A stretch of 11,207 bases of DNA from positions 1 through 11,207 of the forward strand of contig CALBTQ010000515.1 of the NCBI GenBank assembly GCA_937967875.1. Direction: 5' to 3'. This stretch comes from an uncultured Pseudomonadota bacterium (GTDB lineage Bacteria > Lernaellota > Lernaellaia > Lernaellales > Lernaellaceae). The notes under the pieces were generated by a model. That model did no database searches and had not been told where the DNA came from. It was given only the letters and a program-made list of their open reading frames with translations. The position numbers were made by a program, and so were the translations under genes. Of the stretch, positions 5,475 through 11,207 are shown piece after piece. The stretch's first letter is position 1. Every line of letters starts with the position of its first letter.

Positions 5475-7625
5475 ATGCGCCACATCGTTTTTTTCGTGGT
5501 CGTTTTGCTGCTGGCGGCCATGCCGGCCCTGGCGGATGAAATCGCGCTGAGCTATCAATTTTCCGCGCCGCAGTTGATCGAACATGCCGACGGCACGGTC
5601 GAACCGCAGATCGTCGGCGTGCACCAGCACGTAATTCCGGGCTATCCGATCGTCCCGGTGCACACCGCGTTCATCGCCATTCCGCAGGGCCACGAGGTCG
5701 TGGGCGTGCGCGTGGAAGCGGCCAAGGCCGTGACGCTCACCCATGCACTGGCCGCCTGGGGCCCGAAGTTCGCGCCCTTCAGCGAGCCGACCCAGGCCGT
5801 CGCCGAAGCGAATCCGGCGATCTACCACGGCACGCAGCTTTACCCGGCGGCGAATTTCCAGGCGCTGGATACGCAGTACAAACGCGGCGTGGCCATCGTG
5901 CCCGTGGCGCTGTACCCCGTGCAGTACGATCCGGCGGCGCAGGCGTTGTCCTTCGCGGCCGCGCTGACCGTCCGCGTTTTAACCCGCCCGGCGGCCAAGC
6001 GCGATCCGGAAATCCTGCCCTACCGCGGGCTGATCGCCGACCGCATCGAGCTGGCCAAGCGCGTGGACAACCCCGACCTGCTGGCCACGTATTCGCCCGC
6101 CGTCGCGCCCAAGGGCGAGCCGGTCGATTATCTGATCGTTTCCCCCGCACAGTACCAGGACAAGCTGCAGGATCTGCTCGACCATAAAACCGAGATGTTC
6201 GGCCTGCGTTGCGAAATGGTCACCTACCCCGACGTGCTCGACGGCGTAACCGGCGCCACGATTCCCGAGCGGCTGCGCAACTACCTGCGCGAGCGTTACG
6301 CCGACGGCCTGCAGTACGTGCTGCTGGTCGGCGACGCCGATCTCAACGACGAAGTCCTCAAGCTGCGGCCGCTGTACGTGACCGGCATCGACCCCGACGA
6401 CGGCTCGCAGTACACCGAGGAACAGATGGCCACCGACCAGTACTACGGCTGCCTCGACGGCAACTACAACATGGACGGCGACGCGCTGTGGGGCGAACCC
6501 ACCGACGGTCCGGAAGGCGGCGACGTCGACCTGCTCTTCGACTTGCACGTCGGCCGCTTCGCCGTCGACTGGCCCTACGAGGCGCAGATTATGGCCGGCA
6601 AAACCATGGCCTTCGAAAACGACGCCGCCACGCCCTGGAGCCTGTTGTTTGTCGGCGAATACGCCGATTCGATCACCTGGGGCGGCGACAACAAAGACGA
6701 AGTGTTCACCCACTGCAACCAGGATATCCCGCTGACCACGCTCTACGATCGCGACGGCACCAACACCTACAGCGCGATCGTCAACGCGATCAACTCGAAC
6801 CAGCACCAGTGGCTCAACCACCTGGGCCATTCGAACTGCACCTACAACATGAGCTTTAATCCCGGAGACGTGAGCGACCTGGATAACACGACCTACTACC
6901 TGGGCTTCTCGCAGGGTTGCTACAGCGGTTCGGTCGACAGCGTCGACGTGTACGGCACCTCGTCGGTCGACTGCATGGCCGAGCAGTTCACCAACAAGCA
7001 CGTGGGCGGCGCCTTCGCCTACTTCCAGAACACGCGCTACGGCTTCTACCTCACCGGCCGGGTCGACGGACCGTCGAACGTGCACGACTGGGAACTGGCC
7101 GAGGCGTTCTTCTCCGACGGCATCCCGCACATCGGCTGGGCGATGGATAAAGGCAAGGAAGACACGATCGGCATGCTCTCGCCCAACACGATGATGCGTT
7201 GGAGCTACTACGAGATCTTCCTCTTCGGCGATCCGCACACGCCCATGCGCCTGGAATGCGACAACGACCAGGACGGCTTCACCTGGACCTACTGCGGCGG
7301 CGACGACTGTCACGACCTGCTGGACACGGTCAATCCCGATGCGAGCGAAATCTGCGACGACGGGCTCGACAATGACTGCAACGGCCTGACCGACGAAGAA
7401 GACCCGGTCTGCGCCTCGCCCGACGACGACACGACCGACGACGATACGACCGACGACGACACAGTTGACGACGATGTCACCGACGACGATGTCACCGACG
7501 ACGACGTCACCGACGACGACGATATTTCCGACGATGACGACAGCGTGATCAATGACGACGATTCCACCGACGATGACGACAGCGTCGCGGACGACGACGA
7601 CGACGATGACGGGTGCGGCAACTAG
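5475..7625 (+). CDS. Secreted gingipain-like C25 cysteine protease with MopE-like motif and Asp-rich GCGN tail
   Basis: The protein has 716 residues from the ATG at 5475. Residues 1-20 form a signal peptide (MRHIV, hydrophobic core, ALA-D cleavage site). Residues about 21-200 resemble a C25 propeptide region. The peptidase core begins near VDYLIVSPAQY (217-227), includes YVLLVGDAD, and carries the likely dyad: His452 in LGHSN and Cys482 in SQGCYSG, 30 residues apart, close to the gingipain spacing. FGDP (584-587) closes the core. Residues 595-646 form a Cys/Asp-rich MopE-like putative metal-binding motif with CDDGLDNDCNG and six cysteines. Residues 650-712 are an Asp-rich tail of DDDTT/DDDVT units, ending GCGN. 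Gingipains use a type IX secretion C-terminal domain; none is evident here, so export and anchoring must differ. Family members cleave proteins after Arg or Lys, but specificity cannot be read here. The divergent beta-propeller gene has the same kind of tail, suggesting a shared location. Confidence 0.88.
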   Translation: MRHIVFFVVVLLLAAMPALADEIALSYQFSAPQLIEHADGTVEPQIVGVHQHVIPGYPIVPVHTAFIAIPQGHEVVGVRVEAAKAVTLTHALAAWGPKFAPFSEPTQAVAEANPAIYHGTQLYPAANFQALDTQYKRGVAIVPVALYPVQYDPAAQALSFAAALTVRVLTRPAAKRDPEILPYRGLIADRIELAKRVDNPDLLATYSPAVAPKGEPVDYLIVSPAQYQDKLQDLLDHKTEMFGLRCEMVTYPDVLDGVTGATIPERLRNYLRERYADGLQYVLLVGDADLNDEVLKLRPLYVTGIDPDDGSQYTEEQMATDQYYGCLDGNYNMDGDALWGEPTDGPEGGDVDLLFDLHVGRFAVDWPYEAQIMAGKTMAFENDAATPWSLLFVGEYADSITWGGDNKDEVFTHCNQDIPLTTLYDRDGTNTYSAIVNAINSNQHQWLNHLGHSNCTYNMSFNPGDVSDLDNTTYYLGFSQGCYSGSVDSVDVYGTSSVDCMAEQFTNKHVGGAFAYFQNTRYGFYLTGRVDGPSNVHDWELAEAFFSDGIPHIGWAMDKGKEDTIGMLSPNTMMRWSYYEIFLFGDPHTPMRLECDNDQDGFTWTYCGGDDCHDLLDTVNPDASEICDDGLDNDCNGLTDEEDPVCASPDDDTTDDDTTDDDTVDDDVTDDDVTDDDVTDDDDISDDDDSVINDDDSTDDDDSVADDDDDDDGCGN
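7422..7610 (+). repeat. Tandem 15-base repeats and Asp codons in the protease tail
   Basis: From 7422 to 7511 six 15-base units encode DDD followed by TT, TV or VT (residues 650-679). From 7512 to 7610 the repeats become irregular but remain Asp-rich (residues 680-712). This is a coding minisatellite, likely to vary in copy number between strains. Codons alternate GAC and GAT. Confidence 0.85.
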
Positions 7626-7745
7626 AAACGATTGTGACACTGATATACACGCGAGTGTGTTTATCCGTGTTCTATGACAAGCAGGTGCCACGGTCTTGTT
7701 CCGCGCCGTACTTCAGTCGGCGGGCCGCCCTCCCCCCGGGCTGCG

Positions 7746-7820
7746 CCCGACCCTCTCCCGCCAGGAGAGGGTAAAAGCCGGACGCCCGGGCTCCCTTCTC
7801 CCCGTGGGAGAAGGGTCGGG
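7746..7820. repeat. Double-hairpin intergenic palindromic element
   Basis: Hairpin 1 is ACCCTCTCC / GGAGAGGGT at 7750-7772 (9 bp, 5-base loop). Hairpin 2 is CCCTTCTCCC / GGGAGAAGGG at 7793-7815 (10 bp, 3-base loop). The outer arms 7746-7759 and 7806-7820 can also pair with each other with one bulged base, giving an alternative long stem. The CCCTCTCC and GGGAGAAGGG wording resembles palindromic intergenic repeats common in high-GC bacterial genomes, whose translations are often mis-annotated as short proteins. It could also terminate the protease transcript. Confidence 0.7.
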
Positions 7821-7881
7821 GATGAGGGCAAACGAATACCGTTAAGCCTCTCTTCTTTCGGCGCATCAGCGCCTCCGCGCA

Positions 7882-8020
7882 ACTCACCACACACAAAAGA
7901 ATGACGCTTTTCCTGTGTGCCATAGTTATCGCCGTCAGGCGAAAGCTGTGCTCGTCAACAATCGAAAATCGAGGATAAGGGCCGATAAACGACGTAAATA
8001 AACACCGACTCACCACACAC
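7882..8020. repeat. Direct 13-base repeat ACTCACCACACAC flanking a 113-base segment
   Basis: ACTCACCACACAC occurs at 7882-7894 and exactly again at 8008-8020, 126 bases apart. Each copy is followed by a small hairpin. The sequence is low in complexity at its CACACAC end, so chance similarity is not excluded, but 13 exact bases in a 511-base gap is more than expected. Confidence 0.5.
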
Positions 8021-8068
8021 CTTTGGCTATCGCCAAACGTGCGGCACAGGGACAAAGACGGTTGTAAA

Positions 8069-8125
8069 TGATGAGCGCCAAGTGTAAAATTGATATTACA
8101 TCAATTTATACCTAATAACTCATCA
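8069..8125 (-). terminator. AT-rich symmetric palindrome after the glycosyltransferase gene
   Basis: The core is AAATTGAT / ATCAATTT at 8087-8107 (8 bp, ATTAC loop). A second pair of arms, TGATGAG at 8069-8075 and CTCATCA at 8119-8125, is centred on the same base (8097). On the minus strand the core stem ends in TTTT then ACAC, 30 bases after the stop codon of the glycosyltransferase, so it may act as a weak intrinsic terminator. The AT-rich stem is unlike the surrounding GC-rich DNA. Confidence 0.45.
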
Positions 8126-8136
8126 CTCATAATTGT

Positions 8137-9903
8137 TTACCAGCCGGTCATGAAGCGCCAGAATTTCTCCTCGCAGGCGCGGATGCGCTCGTCGGTCAGC
8201 GGCTGTGTGCGCGACTCGAAACGAAACCACGGCCGGCGCCGGTTGCGCGGCGCGTGGCGCATGGTCAGGCGCGTGTTGACCGCGACGTTGGGCGCGAAGC
8301 ACTCGACGTAGCCCTTGGGCGGCCGACGGTCGTGCGCCATGTTGCGCGGGTGATAAAACACGACCGGGTTGTGCGCCACCACGCGATCGTTGAGCCCCAG
8401 CGTGTCCAGAATCGCCACCTCGGGCAGCACCCAACCGGGCACGCCGACGCAAGGGACTTTCATCACCGCGCGCTGCTCCCATTTGATTTCCTCGCCCACC
8501 GAACGTTCCGGATAGCGCGCCACCTGCCAGAGCCAGAACGCTTTGTGTTCCTGGTGACGGCGGCAGACGCTGTGATCGATCAGCCATTTCTGCCACTCGT
8601 CCCAGCGCCGCACGACCGGTTGCGCCATTGCAGGGAAACGTGCGGCGATCGGCCGGATGAGCCCCAGCGTTTCGGCGCGCGTGACGTACTGTTTCGTTTC
8701 CTCGTAGGCCGTCCACTGCACCGGCAGCGAAGCGAGCAAAAAGAAAATCAGCGCCGCCGCCGCCGGCCACGGGCGCGCGCTGACCCGGGTCGGCAGCCAC
8801 AGCGCGCTCAGCCAGAGCAGCGGCGCCAGATCGCTGTACACACGATACTCGAAATGATCGCCGCCGATCATCAACGTGTAGTAGAGGAAATGCGCCGCCA
8901 CCGCGCCGATGACGATCACCGGATGCGAGGGCACGCGTTCGTGCAGCCAGCCGCGCCGGCGCACGAAGGGCACGGCCAGCGCGATCGTCGCGCCCAGCGC
9001 CAACAGCGCCCACACCCACAGCCCGTACTCGACGACGAAACTGCCCAGGTAACGCAGCCCCGACTCGGGCCACGGCTGCACGTGCTTGGCGTAATAGGTG
9101 TTGGGCAGCCACAGGCCGTAGGTCAGCCGCCGCCAGACCAGATGCGCGGGCACCAGCAGCAACGGCAGCGCATGCAGCCAGGTGCGCCCGACGTGATTGG
9201 GCTCGCGTAGCGGCACGCGCACATGCGGTTCCGGATCGTCCATGCGCAACTCGACGCGTTTGGCCTGTCGCCCGACGACGATCGCCAACGTCGCCAGCAC
9301 GAACAGGTAACCGTCGGGGCGAGTCAGGGCCAGCAACGCGGCGCTCAGCGACAGACGCGTCACCCACCAGCCGGTCTTGCGTTCGCGCGCGGCGGTTCCC
9401 TCGAAGACCCACCACAGCAACAGCACGTTGAACAGCGCCGTCTCCAGCCCGGAGCTGAGCCAGGTCAGAAACGTGCGGTTGCTCAACACGCCGGCCATGA
9501 CCAGCACGAACAGCGGCAGCCGCCATTTGGCCAGCCGCTCAGGCAGACGCATGCGCCGCACGAACAGCAGCATCAGCGTCAGTTGGCCCAGGCCGCACAG
9601 CAGCGAGATGACGTTCGCCGAACTCGGCGGATCGACGCCGCCGATTTTCCAGACCGCCGCCAGCAGCACCGCCCACAGAAAGCTCGTGTAGCCCTCCACC
9701 GGATGAAACGGCGGCGGGTTCCACACCAGGCCCCAACCCAGATGACTGTTGGAAACATAACGGAAGGTGATATAGGCGTCGTCGGTCAAAAACCAGAACA
9801 GCCGCCAACCATAAACCATCGCGGTCGTCGCCACGCCGAACGCGACGGCCCACCCGGCGATGCCGAGCCAACGCCGCCGGCGCGCACTCCCATTCGTCTG
9901 CAC
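8137..9903 (-). CDS. GT-C-type polytopic glycosyltransferase (AftB-like/GT39-like)
   Basis: A 588-residue integral membrane protein with a basic N-terminus (RRRRW) and about 10 hydrophobic segments up to residue 395, then a soluble domain to 588. The first periplasmic loop has D41-D42-AYITFRYV and VEGYTSFLW (69-77), the acidic DD motif and loop signature of GT-C polyprenyl-phosphate-sugar-dependent transferases, closest in wording to AftB-type arabinofuranosyltransferase-like proteins. Other recognisable points are GLET (152-155), TRPDG (194-198), GGDHFEYR (347-354) and, in the soluble part, LDTLGLNDRVVAH (499-511). It probably transfers a sugar from a lipid carrier to a cell-envelope glycan or protein; donor and acceptor are unknown. 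The start is GTG at 9903 with GGAGG nine bases upstream and a good promoter farther up. The gene seems to be transcribed on its own. Confidence 0.85.
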   Translation of the reverse strand: MQTNGSARRRRWLGIAGWAVAFGVATTAMVYGWRLFWFLTDDAYITFRYVSNSHLGWGLVWNPPPFHPVEGYTSFLWAVLLAAVWKIGGVDPPSSANVISLLCGLGQLTLMLLFVRRMRLPERLAKWRLPLFVLVMAGVLSNRTFLTWLSSGLETALFNVLLLWWVFEGTAARERKTGWWVTRLSLSAALLALTRPDGYLFVLATLAIVVGRQAKRVELRMDDPEPHVRVPLREPNHVGRTWLHALPLLLVPAHLVWRRLTYGLWLPNTYYAKHVQPWPESGLRYLGSFVVEYGLWVWALLALGATIALAVPFVRRRGWLHERVPSHPVIVIGAVAAHFLYYTLMIGGDHFEYRVYSDLAPLLWLSALWLPTRVSARPWPAAAALIFFLLASLPVQWTAYEETKQYVTRAETLGLIRPIAARFPAMAQPVVRRWDEWQKWLIDHSVCRRHQEHKAFWLWQVARYPERSVGEEIKWEQRAVMKVPCVGVPGWVLPEVAILDTLGLNDRVVAHNPVVFYHPRNMAHDRRPPKGYVECFAPNVAVNTRLTMRHAPRNRRRPWFRFESRTQPLTDERIRACEEKFWRFMTGW

Positions 9904-9974
9904 AGGCGCATCCCTCCAATGGCCCCCAAAAAATATTTCCTTCTGCGGCAGACAAGACCCAACGGAACGCCGTT

Positions 9975-10003
9975 ATTTTATTGATCCAAATTCGGTCCGT
10001 CAA
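9975..10003 (-). promoter_or_regulatory. Strong sigma70-like promoter for the glycosyltransferase gene
   Basis: On the minus strand TTGACG (9998-10003) and TAAAAT (9975-9980) are separated by exactly 17 bases, each box matching consensus at five of six positions. Transcription would start near 9968, leaving a 5' leader of about 65 bases. A small stem, AACGG / CCGTT at 9961-9974, lies at the predicted start. Confidence 0.6.
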
Positions 10004-10040
10004 TCGAGAATCGCCCGGCAATACCGAAAATCGGACGCCC

Positions 10041-10439
10041 TCATTTCAACCGGGGCGTCATCTCGCCCGGCGGCGGCGCGCTCGGCGGCGTGACCGGCAA
10101 GGTCGGCACGTCGCGCCAAATGTAGAAATACCAATAGAACATCATGCCCCAGCCGCAACTGAAAAACAGCAGCGCAATCCACAGGGCGCGCCGGTTCGGC
10201 GGGACCTTGCGCGCCGCCAACACGTGCACCAACGCCAGCACCGTCATCACGAACGACAGATAAAACCCGATGTTCACCCAGACCATGAATGCGTTGTAAA
10301 AAGCCATGTCCTGGAGGCCCCACGAACTGAGCCCGGCCTGCGGAATGAAGTTCAACACGAGGAACACGACGATGGTCTGCATCGTCAGCGCCGCCCACAG
10401 GCCGAACGCGAAAAACAACCATTTCAACCACGGACGCAT
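10041..10439 (-). CDS. Small membrane protein of unknown function
   Basis: With the ATG at 10439 the protein has 132 residues. Three hydrophobic segments lie near 7-29, 50-74 and 84-108. The tail after residue 110 is Pro-rich (VPTLPVTPPSAPPPGEM), probably a short disordered extension. The frame remains open upstream to a GTG at 10493 (150 residues), but that start has no ribosome-binding site and adds a polar segment; the ATG has GGAG ten bases upstream. I do not recognise a family. Aromatic residues are frequent (FFAFGLW, FYWYFYIW). The gene lies 120 bases after the TonB-like gene on the same strand and could share its transcript. Function cannot be stated. Confidence 0.7.
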   Translation of the reverse strand: MRPWLKWLFFAFGLWAALTMQTIVVFLVLNFIPQAGLSSWGLQDMAFYNAFMVWVNIGFYLSFVMTVLALVHVLAARKVPPNRRALWIALLFFSCGWGMMFYWYFYIWRDVPTLPVTPPSAPPPGEMTPRLK

Positions 10440-10559
10440 CCGTTTAAAACTCCATTGTCTGAGAGGTTGCCGAACTTGATAGTTGAATAACACAATCGAA
10501 GGCCGGGCGACAATCGGCGGTTATGCGTATCAGCGCCACCGAGCAAACGATCCGGTTTC

Positions 10560-11159
10560 TTACTCCGGCTGGAAACGCACCGCCTGCACGACCCACGCGT
10601 TGACCGGGCGGCCGTTGATGCGCGGCGTTTCGAACTTCCATTGCTTGACCGCGTCGACCGCCGCCTGGCCGAAGCCCAGGCCCGCCGGCTCGCTGAGCAC
10701 GCGCACGTTGGTCACGTTGCCGCTCTTGGTGATCATGAAGCGCAGCCGCACCACGCCTTTGCGATTGGCGCGCAGCGCAAGCACCGGATACACGGGCTTC
10801 ACGAAGTTGATCACCTTCGGGCGTTTGTCGAGCTCGCTGGCGTTGACGACCTCGGGCGGCGGCGAATCCTGAATCACCGGGGCGGACTGGATCGTCGCCG
10901 GGCCCGTTTCGGTCGGGTCTTCCGCAATGGGCGCCTTGGTCGGTTCGGGCGCCTTTTCCGGTTGTTTGGGCGGCGTAGTCGGCGTTTCTTTGGGTTTGGG
11001 CGGCGGGGTCGGTTCGGGCGGCTTGGGCACTTCAAGCTTGATGAAATCGACGGGGATGATCTTCTCCAGATCGAAATCGCCGCGCATCGCCAGGGCGAGC
11101 AATCCGGCCAGCATGACCAGATTGACGGCCAGCGAAACAGCGACGCCGATCAGCAGACG
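10560..11159 (-). CDS. TonB-family energy transducer, N-terminus cut by the contig end
   Basis: The genomic part encodes 199 residues. It has one membrane helix (about 2-25, LLIGVAVSLAVNLVMLAGLL), a Pro/Lys/Glu-rich spacer (about 45-105, with PKPPEPTPPPKP) and a C-terminal TonB domain (about 117-199) with YPVLALRANRKGVVRLRF, the AVDAVKQWKF segment and a final VQAVRFQPE. TonB proteins span the periplasm and pass energy from ExbB/ExbD to outer-membrane receptors; in this C-terminal family some members have other partners. No ExbB or ExbD is in the window. The ORF can be read on to a GTG at 11174, but its first five codons (MLFRS) come from sequencing adapter and are false. The true start lies beyond the assembled sequence, perhaps only a few codons away, since the membrane helix seems whole. 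Confidence 0.88.
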   Translation of the reverse strand, partial: RLLIGVAVSLAVNLVMLAGLLALAMRGDFDLEKIIPVDFIKLEVPKPPEPTPPPKPKETPTTPPKQPEKAPEPTKAPIAEDPTETGPATIQSAPVIQDSPPPEVVNASELDKRPKVINFVKPVYPVLALRANRKGVVRLRFMITKSGNVTNVRVLSEPAGLGFGQAAVDAVKQWKFETPRINGRPVNAWVVQAVRFQPE

Positions 11160-11207
11160 AGATCGGAAGAGCACCCGTCTGAACTCCAGTCACCGAATAC
11201 GATCTCG
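11160..11207 (+). other. Illumina TruSeq-type adapter and index (sequencing artefact)
   Basis: From 11160 the sequence reads AGATCGGAAGAGC and continues as the 34-base TruSeq read-1 adapter through 11193, with one mismatch (C for A at 11175). An 8-base index-like segment, CGAATACG (11194-11201), follows, then ATCTCG (11202-11207), the start of the P7 flow-cell sequence. This is not genomic DNA and should be trimmed. Confidence 0.97.

Larger units (their letters stand above)
7626..8136. other. 511-base non-coding region rich in hairpins
   Basis: No reading frame here has a recognisable protein family, a good ribosome-binding site or a sensible composition. The region separates the ends of two convergent genes, so it needs no promoter and could hold terminators for both. 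Besides the structures listed separately it contains a hairpin at 7888-7919 (CACACA/TGTGTG enclosing AAAAG/CTTTT), one at 7929-7942 (TCGCC/GGCGA, GTCA loop) and one at 8022-8037 (TTTGGC/GCCAAA, TATC loop). The central part is less GC-rich than the flanking genes. It may be a cluster of repeat elements or the relic of an insertion. Confidence 0.7.

Noticed and set aside
5979..7691. Minus-strand 570-codon open frame opposite the C25 protease
   Set aside because: Val-rich antisense reading of a well-supported gene with catalytic motifs; no family features of its own.
7661..8055. Short open frames across the hairpin element, with peptides such as HGEKGARASGFYPLLAGEG
   Set aside because: Such peptides are translations of palindromic intergenic repeats often mis-annotated as proteins; no ribosome-binding site or domain.
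8123..9526. Minus-strand 467-codon open frame sharing the glycosyltransferase region
   Set aside because: Ala/Arg-rich reading in another frame; the 588-residue frame has membrane segments and GT-C motifs.
9961..9974. AACGG/CCGTT hairpin followed by T-rich sequence as a plus-strand terminator
   Set aside because: No plus-strand gene ends here, and the T-rich part is the complement of the minus-strand -10 box.

Overview
The window is high-GC DNA from an uncultured, probably diderm bacterium. A TonB-type energy transducer points to an outer membrane. Two secreted proteins with aspartate-rich tails and a MopE-like cysteine/aspartate motif recall surface proteins of deltaproteobacteria-like candidate phyla and Myxococcota relatives. 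The phylum cannot be fixed from this sequence. There is no rRNA, tRNA, transposase, CRISPR array or phage gene. The right end is not genomic: from 11160 it reads as Illumina adapter plus index, so this is the edge of an assembled contig.

Bases 50-3595 (minus strand) hold a compact three-gene cluster: a PqqD-like domain fused to a radical SAM/SPASM enzyme, a class I SAM methyltransferase overlapping it by 11 bases, and, 26 bases further on, a GPH/MelB-type transporter. This layout (peptide-binding domain plus radical SAM enzyme, tailoring methyltransferase, transporter) resembles a RiPP or peptide-derived cofactor pathway, but no precursor peptide gene is visible.

Bases 3682-7625 hold two divergent genes for exported proteins around a 152-base intergenic region. 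The minus-strand gene encodes an SBBP-type beta-propeller with a regular set of paired cysteines. The plus-strand gene encodes a gingipain-like C25 cysteine protease followed by a MopE-like motif. Both end in a long Asp-rich tail closed by glycine and cysteine at the extreme C-terminus (SCCG and GCGN), which suggests a shared surface or anchoring role.

Bases 7626-8136 carry no credible gene. They contain two adjacent GC-rich hairpins that can also pair with each other, a 13-base direct repeat, several smaller hairpins, and an AT-rich palindrome that may terminate the next gene.

Bases 8137-11159 (minus strand) hold a GT-C-type membrane glycosyltransferase with a good promoter, a small membrane protein of unknown function, and a TonB-family protein truncated at its N-terminus by the contig end. 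Long ORFs antisense to or out of frame with these genes are products of the high GC content and are left out.
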